NCBI GenBank assembly: GCA_035771175.1
Contig: CM069612.1
Location: forward strand, 30,204,150 to 30,268,149
Reading direction: 5' to 3'
Source of the DNA: Paratinospora sagittata
Taxonomy: Eukaryota; Streptophyta; Magnoliopsida; Ranunculales; Menispermaceae
Length of the DNA stretch: 64,000 nucleotides
Made by a program: the position numbers and the translations under genes. Shown here one piece after another: positions 47,880-59,471 of this stretch. Every line of letters begins with the position of its first letter. Positions within the stretch are counted from its first letter, which is position 1. The notes below the pieces were generated by a model, which was not told the origin of the DNA, did no database searches, and saw only the letters and a list, made by a program, of their open reading frames with translations.

Positions 47880-47907
47880 CCCCCCCCCCCCCCCCCCCCC
47901 CCCCCCC
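47880..47907. repeat. Run of 28 cytosines
   Basis: An uninterrupted C28 lies in the fifth intron of the CNOT9 pseudogene. A G28 strand can form quadruplexes, and the exact length is likely to be unreliable in any assembly. Confidence 0.9.
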
Positions 47908-49361
47908 TAGATATTGGATATAAAAAAAGACAAAATTGGCCAAATATAGTTAATTGGTTATCATCAATTAGTGAATTTGGATCAAATATTGGCACATCTT
48001 GGGCTTGAACTCTCTATCTATGCATGTTGACGTCGACCATAGACACATGGTTGTCTACATGTGGAAAGTGGTAACATTGTTTCTAGATCCATTAACTTAT
48101 TGGATTACTAATAACTACAATCAAATAGACAAAATTCAAACACAATACTTAAACTCCAAGCTATTCTTACTATAGGAATCTTAAATAAAAGCAATGGATT
48201 CCTTTTACATCTGGAAAATTGTTCCATACCACAAGAGATGAGAGCTTGTCGAAATTGTGACTACCTTATTTTGCTCCCAATGTCCAATTGTTGTGGTTAT
48301 ATTTTGGACCTAGTTCCTTTCTAAGAGCCACTTGATTTCAGTTCCTTCGTATTGTGATTCAAAGTAAGCAAGCACAAAATGACTAAATATACCACGGAAA
48401 TTGCATTAAGTATTATATTTGATGTTATATATGACAACAAAAAAATTCAAATGATTTTGTGATCTATAATGAGTAAGTGCGTGAAGTTCCTTAAGAAGTG
48501 CACCAATAACACCCAAGCTAGAAATCCTTAGATACTCAAATGGCCGTGTTTTGGTAATTGTATTTAGAAAAGGGTAAAAATACAAAGGCATATGAGCTGC
48601 AAAAGGCAAATTGACAGATGTTCACTAAACAATTTCTTTATAGTAATGTGGTACTTCAAAAAATGTAATGGTAGATGCATCTCCGTCAAAGATGAACATT
48701 AGTCAATGATTCCATGGCTTCTACTATAACAAACTAAGACAATAGAAGGAACTTTTAGAAATAGAAGTTAGAGATATTTTCACCATCAACTTTACTATAA
48801 AATATTAATAAATGAAATATGTCCAAAGAAAAGTTCAGGATGCTCTTGTGAATTTCCTTTAATGAATAATGAAACACTCCTCAGGGCTCTTTGCCTATAC
48901 TACTGTAAGGTTATGTATATTCTTGTACAAATCAATTGCTACGAGCAAACAAAGAAACATGATCTTCATTTATTTCTTATGAGACAAATTGGCTCCTTTT
49001 CTCAAAGCATCTTTCTCCATGAAAAATCTTGAATACTTATCTACTTTTGTAATATGTAATTGAATTGGCAATAGAAGTGGATCCATTAAGGAGTTGGAAA
49101 ATAAATAATTGAGAAGCTATCTCAATAGGGTCTTAACAATTGACCAAAAAAAAAGGGTCTAAACATGTAATGTGATTTTGTATTCATCATTTGTGCTTAA
49201 CTAGGTCAATCAATTAATAAAAAAGTGTCATACTTAGTGCATGAGGCTCTCACCATTACCATTGGGCCAAGCCTACCCTATAAGCCAATCAATTAAAAAA
49301 TGAATTCTTTTGGGTGTGATACATACGTGGTAAAAATAGACGTGTGTGGAGAAAGCTAATG

Positions 49362-49571
49362 TCTCGTTTGGTGTGTGATTCAAAAACTGTTTTCTATATC
49401 TGAAAATTTGAAAAACAAAGACAATGTGTTTGGTTGGTTAAATCCAAAAACAATTTCTCGATATTTTAATTTGAAAACAGGTTGTTTTTAAAAAAATAAT
49501 ACAAAGTTGTTTTCTAAATTTTCACTTTTTCAACTGTCCTAGTTTTCAAATGACAAACCAAACACACCCTA
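49362..49571. mobile_element. Short inverted-terminal MITE (GTTTGG family)
   Basis: The left end TCTCGTTTGGTGTGTGATTC and the right end ATGACAAACCAAACACACCC are inverted relatives. The interior is rich in AAAAC/GTTTT (GAAAACAGGTTG, AAAACTGTTTTC). It is of the same type as 50238-50443. Confidence 0.55.
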
Positions 49572-50237
49572 AATTAACTAATTAAAATCATCAACCTAAA
49601 ATGATGAGAAATTCTAGCAAAACTTACCATTAATAAACAGTATCCTGGTCTTTGGATGTGAAGCCATGCACTGTATCAATAAAAAAAAAATGTATCATTT
49701 ATTTTTGCATAAAGAATAGATAAGCAAAATCCATGATTCCCATAAAAGCATTAAAAAAAAAAGCATGTTCAATTTGATGCTATTCATAACCACACCATTC
49801 CTTTCAAATTACAGCCAAGACGCCATGTCGAATTTGTTCGTATTTGTAGCTGTTATGATTCTTTAGCTTAATCAAATCATATGTTTCTATGCTAGGAGCT
49901 TGTCAACAAATTACACATGGGTTAATCAATAATTTACTCTCTCATCTTATAGCCAACCATATTTATATAAAGAAAGGGGGCATCGTTAGGTCAATGAAAA
50001 GTACATGAAACATGTTGGAAAAAGTAGATTAAAAGTTTTCACCACATTCAAGATGATTAACGTGCAGATGCTGCTTTGATCTCATAAACATCAAGCTTTA
50101 TTTTATTTATTTATTTCTTTTTCAACAAAAGGAGTGATCTTTGTACTAAGTCACAAGCAACGGTTGAATCCCTAATAAAAAAAATAACACCCAAAAGAGG
50201 TGAAAAATGACATAAATGAACACAAATTGGAATATTA

Positions 50238-50443
50238 GGCTGCGTTTGGTTCGTAATATGGAAACTAGAATAAAACCCAAAAGTGAAAACTCAGAAAACA
50301 ACATTTTTTCGTTTCCTAAAAACAAGTTTTCTTTGTAAATTTCGGGAAACTGTTTTTGGGTTTCAACCAACCAAATGCATTTTCTATGTTTCTAAATTTT
50401 CAAATACAGAAAACTGTATTCAAATCATAAACCAAATGCAGCC
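50238..50443. mobile_element. 206-bp MITE with GGCTGC.TTTGGTT terminal repeats
   Basis: The ends GGCTGCGTTTGGTTCGTAAT and ATCATAAACCAAATGCAGCC are near-perfect inverted repeats flanked by TA on both sides. Its interior (TTTCCTAAAAACAAG, GGGAAACTGTTTTTGGGTTT, GAAAACTGTATTCAAATC) is closely shared with the element at about 63181-63372. It lies 40 bp from the third exon of the CNOT9 pseudogene. Confidence 0.7.
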
Positions 50444-51120
50444 TAAAGTTCCCAATACTATTCTATAGCAATGAGTTAAAAGACCTGCAGAAGTGCAATA
50501 GCATTGCAAACTCAATTTGATGCCACTGCAATGAGATTTGGTGATGATAGATGTGGGTATATTGAAACTATCTCCTGCAAGAAGTTAGAACCTCAAGATT
50601 AGCTATCAAACAGACACATCAAAGTAAGGTTTGAAAAGAAGTAGATTCTACATGAAGATTGGCAATAAACACAAGAGCAAGACTAGGACATCCATAGAAT
50701 CAATAAATAAATCCACAAAGTGAAGTGTTCATCAACTTTAAAAAAATCAAAAGTTTTGTAAATATAATATCATCAACAGTAAGGGGCCTTTCTAAAGGGC
50801 AAAGGCTAAGCCTTGAAGTCCCTTTTAAAAGGTTAATAAAAAAATTTGCCTAATTGGATCATATGGGGGTTTAGAGTAAGCATCCTCAAAAAAAAAAGAA
50901 AAAGGTCCAGGGCCTCTAGACACATTAAGGTCAACGCTACTCCGATGATTACCTAAGTAAATTTAAGCACACACCTAATTTGGATGCCCCTGCCAGGGGT
51001 ACATCTTGATAGCTATGTGCCTATGTCAATGAATTTCGTTAAGGTTAAAGGAAAAGTTATATAACACTTCTATTATGCCAATTATTCTTCATGGAACATA
51101 TTGTTTGGTAAATATATTAA

Positions 51121-51188
51121 AAATGTGTTAATAAATTATGTATAATAAAAATGTGTTAATAAATTATGTATAATAAAAATGCGTTAAG
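51121..51188. repeat. 29-bp tandem repeat, about 2.3 copies
   Basis: AAATGTGTTAATAAATTATG plus TATAATAAA is repeated head to tail without mismatch twice, then decays into AATGCGTTAA. Confidence 0.9.
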
Positions 51189-51432
51189 AAGAATGTGTGG
51201 TAAAATATTTTTTTAAGAAATTAAATAAACATATTCAAACTAAGAGTAATCCTAAAAAATGAGAGAGAATCAATTGTGGCAGTTTGAACACATAAAACAA
51301 AGCTTGTTACATGCATTGATTAATTAGAAAAAAATGACATTTTCACTTTTAATGGTAACATTAACAATAGAGAAAGAAGAAGATCTAAAAAAAGATGTAA
51401 CCATTTCACAACAGTAAAAGATTTTTCCTTTT

Positions 51433-51510
51433 ATAGAGCAAAGTTTTGGAAGTAGATTCATATATCGGACCACTTGTAGTTGAGAAAAGACTTTATTGAG
51501 TTAAGCGAGG
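51433..51510 (+). repeat. RTE-LINE/SINE tail fragment
   Basis: TAGAGCAAAGTTTTGG, AGTAGATTCATATATCGG, ACCACTTGTAGTTGAG and AAAAGACTTTATTGAG follow the family tail with many changes. Confidence 0.5.
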
Positions 51511-53120
51511 AAAATTAAATTCTCCTTAAACTTTGATTCCTTAAAATTCGGAATTGATTCGACAAAGTCCAATTCAACATGAAGGACTTTTATAAAAATT
51601 CAACATGGTAGAAAAGTATAAAGAATTCTATTTAAATGTTGTAAATATCTATGCCTCTTTTAGATTTATTAAAACCAATTATATACTTAAAACTCATTAA
51701 ATTATGAAGTAAAAAAATGGTTTAAAATTAAACATGATGCATATTGCACAACTAACAAGCTATTTCATGACTTATAAAAGAATTACATCGAATTTTCATT
51801 CCTTGGAGTTGAGTACAGATTAACTATCAAAAGTAGATATTAATGAGATCTTTATGACACTTTTGTTCCGACGCAATCCCACGAACTGATTCACAGTCAA
51901 GTGGTTTTGAAAAATCTCTAGAAAAGATATATTAAAAGAGAGAAAGAAAAATAAAGGATTGGAAACAACAAAGAACATGGAAACAATGTGAAAAAGTAAC
52001 TTCATACAAAACTAAGAGAATAATCGGTAACCATGTTTGCATAGATACAATAATGAATGCATTATGAGCTGCAATATGGGTAAAAAAGGAAGTTGCTAGA
52101 TGGCATGTAGGTAACAAGGAGGTCATTTTTTCATCATTTGTAACAGGCACTAGTGAAATACTCTTGATTCTCACTTTGCAGATTATTATTCAAGGAAACC
52201 CAACTGGTTTCAAAGAAGTTCTATGAAGGAAAATTGGACTTCACTGTTAAATACAGTCAATGAAAATTCAGAATTAATTCAGGAAATTCTAATTTGATAT
52301 GGAGAATAAAGAGCTTCAAGTTCATATAAAACTACAGTTGATTAATCTTTCTTTGATTGAAATTATGGATTATTTGTAACCAAAATTTTAAATTGCTGAA
52401 GCATACCTGTAAGAGAGCAACAACAGATCCAAAAGAACTCCAAAGCAATGTTGCCAGATCTTGAAAAACACCTCTCTCCTAGATAAAAAAGAACGAAAAT
52501 GAGTTTATATTTGTACAAACTACCTATAAACCAAAAATAAGAAATATTTTCAGAATACGAATTAGGCAAAAGGTTATTCTAACTAAATTCTTTCTTTGGA
52601 TTTAGAGTACTATTTGATTAGTATAGACGGCCATTCGAGACGACAAAAAAAAAATCAAGGTAACTCTCATTCAGTCTACCACCTTATTTCTCATACTTAT
52701 GTATCCAAATGATTCAAACATTTTAAGCAAGCATAGATAGCCATAAACGCTCAAAAGCTTTCACAACTTCTTTTTCTCTTTTGATTAGAGCTTATTACTG
52801 GGTGTTATGAGCTTAAAACATTGCTTAGTAGGAAAAACTGTAAGTAGTATATCAGCTCTTGGGTCCCCGCTCCTTGCAAAACTTTCAAAGTGAGTCATAC
52901 CTAAGGGTTCATATCAATTTCTATCAAAACTACACCAAGTCAATTGGATGTGCTACACTGAGTATGGGATTTGTATAGGTGTGGCTTTATCCTGTCATCA
53001 TGAACAGGGGACTTGTTATATGAGACAGTATCACTATCCACAAAATCACCCAACTCGAAACACTATAGATGCTGGTTGCAAAGCATCGTGCGTTGTTTAG
53101 ATCCTAAATCCCACTTCACA

Positions 53121-53245
53121 TACTCAACTCAACTCAACTAAGCTTTTTCTCAACTCAACTGAACTCTTCCCAACTACCTGGTATCAGCTGCATAAATCCG
53201 CTTCTTCCACTCAGCTCGATCAAGGGCTAAATTGAGTCAATTGAC
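53121..53245 (-). repeat. SINE/RTE-LINE tail near the CNOT9 pseudogene's first exon
   Basis: On + it has TACTCAACTCAACTCAAC, a duplicated TCTCAACTCAACTGAAC, CCCAACTACCTGGTATCAGC, ATAAATCCGCTTCTTCCACT and CTCGATCAAGGGCTAA. This is a longer match to the SINE at 19666-19898 than the other fragments. Confidence 0.6.
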
Positions 53246-53819
53246 ATCTAAACTACAAGTAACGATATCTTTCTTAATTATTTCTGTCAATATTATTTTA
53301 GGTCTTCATTTATCCAAATTCACGTAGCCACAAAAATTATTATAAGGGGCATACGCGTTCCTCAGCCTCCTCCCCTTGCAAGCCAATCTTCCAAGGATGA
53401 ATTCTACCGAAAAATCGTTTAATTAGACCATTTCCAGCCGAAATAAATCCAAATTATTAATTCAAATCAACGGTTCTGGATCCATTTCAATCCCCAACTG
53501 CTTAAAAGTACTACTTAATCTCATTTCACACAACCAGAACCAGAATTCTCAACTCTTTCCATTAAAATCGAAACAAGACAATAAAAAAAAAAAAATTTAA
53601 TGAAAAATAGATGATCTTATCTGATCTGATCAGATCAGAGCTTACTTTGGATAGAATAATAAGAACTTTTTCTCTCAGATCAGGGTTTTGGAGTTCGAGA
53701 ACCAATTGCTCCGCACTCTCCCAATTCCGCTCTCTTCCGGTGGCGGCATTTGCAGAAGATACGTTGTTCGATCCGCCGAACCGGCGGTTCCAAGCGATTC
53801 CTTGAGGCCGATTCGCCAT

Positions 53820-55341
53820 TAGCGATTCTTCTCAGCTTCTGCGAGCGTTTCGTTTGTGTGTGCGCGTGTTGTCGACAGTTTGTGTGTTTATTTATAAGTT
53901 TGAATTTAATAGGGTGGCGCCATCAAGCAACGTATCGTACGTAAGAGCGTAGATTTGATATGAACCGTAGGATTGAGGTACAGATTGTGTACAGTACAAC
54001 AATTTAATTATGTTCTGGAAATATTAAGGCCCCTTATTCCCATATAGTTTTCTGTATTTAAAAATCAGAAAACACAGAAAATTTGTTTAGTTTAAATGAA
54101 TTTTAAAAATAATTTTCAACTTTTTATGAAAACGAAAGTCATTTTATGAGTTTTCAATATTAATCATACTGAATCCTTATTTTTTAATTACCAACCAAAC
54201 ATTGCCTAAACATTTTTTTTTTAATCTATTCTTCACATTAAACGATTTAATTCATGGAGTCAACAAATATTTTCCTTTATGCAAAATCTATTCCCCAAGA
54301 GTAGAATTAAAAAATTTAAAGTCTGATTAGGCCTCTTCGACAGTAGAGAACAATTTTCTCAAAAAAATATAATTTTCTTAATAAATAATTTCTTATATAA
54401 TATATATATTTTTAAAATTTTTAATGATTGTTAGATTGTACACGAGAAAACATCTTTTCAAACTCGTATTATGCAAAGAAAATGAAAATAAGAAGTTTTG
54501 TTGAATATTAATAGTAACATATTCAATAATAATAAAACTTTTTCTTGCGAGGAAATTATATTTTCTTACCTTTGCAGGTGAGAAAATTTGGGCGAGAAAA
54601 CAAGGCGGACAAGAAAATTTTAACAATCACAAACAAATTCTTTATTTTCTTGTCACATATCAAACAAGGCCTTAGTTGATTGAGTTGAGAAGAAAAATGC
54701 ATTTTGATTGATAGTGTAAATATGCCTCTATATTAATAAGATACTCGATTGCCTGTCTCTCTTAGATCAACACGAAACCACCCAATACACGCAACTCGTG
54801 TTGATCCAAGGGACCTAAGTTGCGTGATCCAAGGGATAGGACGCTTGAGTACACTTTCAGACTACACTTCTTGAATAAAAAAAATATATCGTTTATATTA
54901 ACATGTCTAACCATAACTAATTAATACTTGTTTTTCATTGTAAAAGTAGAAATATCGAGTAATGCTACATTCACATCTATAATGTACATTCCAATAGAAA
55001 CATGACCTTCATACAACATTAAATTGCATTTTCCATAATAATATTATATTGGGCATAAAGAGTTTCCACTCTACAGTACCTAGCTGTCAAGAAAAAAATC
55101 TGAAAGTCTTGCAGGGGCTTACTTAAAGGTGAAACTTGACATGCTATTGCTTGGCCATGAAAAACAAGAAGCACAAAAAGAATGCATAGAGAACAAATAT
55201 TAACATTTTCCTTTCTTTTTTCAAGTATGAGCAAAAATATATAGTGTCCCAAGTATCCATTTCAAAGAGTAAAATCTATCAGTACAAAAACAATTACAGG
55301 GATAAATGGTGGCGCCGTCCTTCGGTACCAAGTAGAAATCT
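53820..55341. other. Spacer between PLPHP and the CNOT9 pseudogene
   Basis: No exon is visible. It holds the pseudogene's former promoter, a GTTTGG-type element at about 54028-54208, a larger inverted-repeat element at 54329-54674, and the presumed 3' UTR of PLPHP at the right. Confidence 0.5.
54329..54674. mobile_element. MITE-like element with AGGCC terminal repeats
   Basis: The left end AGGCCTCTTCGACAGTAGAG and the right end CACATATCAAACAAGGCCT are inverted. The interior repeats GAGAAAAT / ATTTTCTC blocks. It has no coding frame. Confidence 0.45.
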
Positions 55342-58300
55342 TCAAGCATCATGCTGATTCACTTGTTTCTTTGGATAATGCCTTGGTCCAAATATGGTTG
55401 ATCCTATTCTCACACTAGTGCTGCGCATTTCAATCTGCAGCTTACACAATTCAGTCTTCAGCTACATTGATCAATTGTGTAGTGTTACACTACTATTCTG
55501 ATGAAGATATTGCAGAAAATTTACCAGTTAGGAGGGATGTCAAAATCCTAGAAACATGGGTAATAAACTTTATGTTCAAGGCCTTTCAAGGTCCTTGCAT
55601 GTATCAATTTACATGCTTTCGGGCATTGTCAACTCCCCAATATTTGTTCTTCCGTTCTTTCTTTTTCACCTCTTGCATGCTATTTTGTTTGATATCAGAC
55701 TGCTAAGTTATGCTTCTTTTCAAGAGCATCAATATGTACCATAACATTATTGTTTCACTTGTTCTAGTGGGCATTTCTAGGTTCAGTTAAGAGACCATTT
55801 CCAATCATACATCATCAAAGAAAATCTGGTATCTTAGCGATGATGGTAAAGAAAATACTTAAAGAGGATATAATTTCACTAAGACTGAGATGCTTTTGTG
55901 AGACAATACTTAGCATCTTGCTGACAATCTATTTTCTATTAGAACACAAAGTGTAGGATGAACTAAGAGAAACCGGAGAAAACCATGCATTTTTTGTGAT
56001 AGTATGAAATACAATTTAAATTCACAAACATGTTGCTTACTGCTTGTTCAAAGTCACCAGACATGCCCATGGACAGTTCACACTGCTCCACTGCTAGCCC
56101 AAGTGCCCTGCATACCTCAGTTCTACATTTTGATAAAGTCTTCCTCACCAGTTAACATGACAAAGCATTAGAAAAACAAAACATAAAAATGGTGAAACTA
56201 AATATACAAATTAAGGGCAGAGGTAGGAACCTTGAAATTCTCAGGAGTTGATGAGTAGTCCAACATTCCTATTGTCATCAATCCAGAAAATTCTAGGTTT
56301 GAGCATCCTAGCTTAACATGTTTTGCAAGTTCTGCACAATCTGAAGGTTCCACACCATATTTTGCTGCAACAGAAATCAAATGGACCAGATCATGCTGCT
56401 CATTATTAGGGACGAGCAACTTCTAGTATGTGGTATAAAATAATCAAAATGGGAATTTTTTTTTTTGTGATAATTTTTTCAGTTGATTTACTGAATATAC
56501 GCAGTTTGATTTTCGCCATGGCCAGTACATTACTTTTGCTCTACAGAGCTATGTCTAGCAAATAAAGTATGGTCTATTTCTAGCAAAAAATCAAGGATTC
56601 CTGTGCTTAACTTGACAAATCAAAGTTCCTCTAATAATCACTAGCAGATAATTGCAGTCTCGAACTACTATTTGGATGTCTTAAACTCAATTGCACAGGT
56701 GTCTTTCTTGAGATCAACTGAATATCATCGTGGAGTTGTAATGAAATAGTCAAGATTTTGATCAGGTTCACTCACATGCTTCTCCACTGGTATTCACTTG
56801 GACGAAAACCTTCAGGGGCTTTCTTCCAATGCTTGCAACAAAACGATCAAGATGGTTTGCAACCTGTGAAGCATAATAGAGTGAGCGATTGATAATAATA
56901 ATAGAAAGAGGAACTTTTTAGGGATAAATCTCAAAATCCTGACTCTTTCACATTATGATAATTAACAATATAACTAGAAAGTTGAGTTTATGAGGGTAAT
57001 AAATGCCATAAAATTTCATGGTGAGTATCCTTACAAGATTCATCATTTTAAATCTAATGACATTTATCAAGAAAAAAAGCCATTTTCCATAAATGATTTC
57101 AATATGACAACACTTTTGCTCTCTTACAATTAATAGTATATCCAATTCAAGAATTTAAGACTAACAAGAAGGCAATTATTAAATATTGCTAAAAGTTTGA
57201 TTATTCTCTTGGAACAATTGATCACTATTTTACCAAAAGTAACAAAAGAGATTAATGCAAGGTAATAGCTTGGACATTGAGTATAAAAGAGCTTAGGTTT
57301 CTGCAAAAACCAAAAGTCTCGCTAGAGCCGTTCATGGATTGAGCTAAAACCAAAAACACGGAATTGAATTGGCCTCATCAATTCCATTTGGTTTGGTTTT
57401 GGTTTGTAAATTTTTTACAAACTAATAAGCTTAGTTCAATTTGTGGTTTACAACTCTTCTAAACCTATTCAAACTCAATCAAATCGAATGGGGATAAAAT
57501 ATAAAAACAAGTCATTAATTGTTATTTTTTCCTAATTAGTTGATATTTGAGGAAAAAAGAACCCAAACAAAACATACATAAAGTACTTGCCTTCTCATTA
57601 TCTACAGTTTGAACAATGGCAAGATTTGGGACAGCAGCTGCACAACAAGAATCAAAGCACTCATCATGTATCTCTCTCAAACACCATGATTATTTGAATA
57701 CAAACCCTCTAAAAATATAGGCCCTGTTTGGGAGAGCTTTTCCAAAAGCATTTTTCCGGGAACCGCTTCTAGAAAAAGCGATTTTGGGAAAAGCTGGTTT
57801 CTTCCAATTTCTTCTAAAAGCAACATAGTTTGAATATATATATTTCAAGTAAATTTAAAGCAACTAAAGTGAGAACTAAATTAAAAGTTGCAATCTACAA
57901 ATGAGGATGACAAAGTTCTTTGAATTTCTAAAATATCAATCAAAGAAATTTTTTAACTACAATATCAACAAATGGGCAAATAGCAAACCAAGCCAATTGA
58001 ATCTAACTAAGAAATACAAACTACACAGCTATGATTTGTGAATGAAAAAGAAAAAAAAAAAACAATAAAAGAGAAAAATTTTAAAAGTACCCAAAAGCGA
58101 TTTCACTTTGTTGCTCTGCAAGTGCCCAACAAAATGCCACTCGATATCATCCGGAAGCTGCAATTAATAGAATTGAGACAACAAAAGCAAGAGAATTTAT
58201 CAATTGTGTTGTGTGTTTATTCTCTGTATACAACGGTATATATAGAGATACAAAAATAATTGAATCCCATGATTTAAGGTATATGTACAAAGAAAAATCC

Positions 58301-59471
58301 AAATATTCTTTTTCATGATTTAAGTAATCATAATACGCCCCCTCAAGTTGGAGCGTGGAGATCCGTAACGCCCAACTTGCGTAATAAAAGGTGAAATGGA
58401 TCATTAGCCTATGCTTTGGTGAAGATAACTGCGAGTTGTTGATTGGATGGAACATGACCCAGGGAGATAAGGCCAGCAACAATTTTCTCTCGAATAAGGT
58501 GACAATTAATTTCAATATGCTTGGTTCGCTCGTGAAATACTGGATTAGCAGCAATATGAAGTGCAGCTTGATTGTCACAATAAAGATTCATTGGCTAGAA
58601 TGGGGAATGGTCATGTCATTGAGAAGGGTCTTCAACCAAATGAGTTCACAAGTCACAGAGGCCATTGCTCGATACTCAGCTTTAGCAGAGGAATGTAAGA
58701 CAGTAGTCTGCTTTTTTGTTTTCCAAGAGATTGGACTTTGACCAAGCATGATAAAGTAATGTTCTTTGATAAAAAGGTATAGAAGAGAAGAACTTTATGA
58801 TAACGCCTTTTGTAGAGAGAGATAAAATGCTAATAGACAAATTTCAAGACCAAGAAGGAAGAAATCAAGAAGGTGATGGGATTGCCTATTGCTTATACTC
58901 AAAAAGGAAAAAGTGATCCTGAAGGTAATAAGAACTTTAATGGAGGATGACAATGGCAGGGTAGGATGTAGTCGCTTTCCCAAATAATAGATCGTATGAT
59001 TCAAAAAATTCAAGAGGAAAGTATCTTTGATACCATAATAGAATTGAAACAACAAAAGCAAGAGAATTTATCAATTGTGTTGTTTTCATGATTTAAGTAA
59101 TCATAATAGCAATAGACGCAAAGAATCACAAAATTAAACTTTAAAAAAAAAAAAACCCGACAAACACACACACACACAAAATCAAATAGATTGATTAAAT
59201 CTATAATTCTTCTGAGAACTCTTTTTGATTTTACAAGACAAGAACACACCTGGGGAGCTTTCTCAATGAGTTCTTGAACGTAATTCTCGCCGAAACATCG
59301 ATGCCCAGAATCGTAAACTTGGCGAATGAGTGACACGGGTTTGGTTTTGCTTACAGCCACCACTCTTATCTGATCGGACCTGCGCCCGGATTTCTCTGCC
59401 GCTTGTTGAACTCTGCGAAGCACTGATCGGAGAGCAGTCACTGCTGCGCTTTCAATGGCCGGAGCGGCCAT
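55342..59471 (-). CDS. Pyridoxal-phosphate homeostasis protein (YggS/PROSC family)
   Basis: The exons on the minus strand are 59250-59471, 58091-58157, 57591-57637, 56776-56863, 56231-56364, 56041-56139 and 55342-55434. They sum to 750 nt and 249 aa, the family's usual size. The protein is a single alanine-racemase-type TIM barrel that binds PLP without catalysing a known reaction and buffers free PLP. The PLP lysine is Lys42 in [10 protein letters not shown]. Other marks are [51 protein letters not shown] and [14 protein letters not shown]. Three oddities appear. The usual EMGST..VR(I/V)G at the phosphate site reads [10 protein letters not shown], with Arg at 223 in place of Gly. The third intron starts with GC (AAG|GCAAGT). 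The acceptor before exon 6 has a poor pyrimidine tract. The frame is intact throughout. Confidence 0.9.
58165..59108 (-). mobile_element. Decayed 944-bp Ty1/copia element in PLPHP intron 1
   Basis: GCAAT on + flanks both ends (58160-58164 and 59109-59113). The 3' LTR is 58165-58335. The 5' LTR, 59036-59108, matches its two ends but lacks about 98 bp of its middle. The primer site TGGTATCAAAG follows the 5' LTR. A purine tract (TTGAGGGGGCG) precedes the 3' LTR. Inside, the minus strand encodes the RNase H C-terminus: [33 protein letters not shown], and QLAVIFTKA where intact elements have LADIFTKA. Gag, integrase and most of the polymerase are gone. Its left edge lies within 8 bp of the splice acceptor of exon 2. 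Confidence 0.8.

Larger units (their letters stand above)
43393..53819 (-). pseudogene. CNOT9 tandem duplicate, disabled
   Basis: All nine exons of the intact copy are present with the same phases: 53646-53819, 52407-52478, 50485-50574, 49628-49670, 48490-48596, 45956-46051, 43812-44002, 43640-43709 and 43393-43494. Two lesions disable it. In the third exon, the CGA (Arg) of ASN-R-VCNA is TGA at 50512-50514. The fifth exon's donor reads GAAC instead of GTAC at 48488-48489. Conserved positions have also drifted: [13 protein letters not shown] has become TAQWFFSVHHMLG, and [11 protein letters not shown] has become DLREKVLIILS. The C-terminus after NVSGAR is unrelated to the intact copy. Several introns are swollen by LINE, SINE and MITE insertions. 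A product truncated after about 100 residues is the most that could be made. Confidence 0.88.

Noticed and set aside
48488..48489. A functional GA-AG intron in the second CNOT9 copy
   Set aside because: GA donors are exceedingly rare, and the copy also has an in-frame stop, so loss of the site is the simpler reading.
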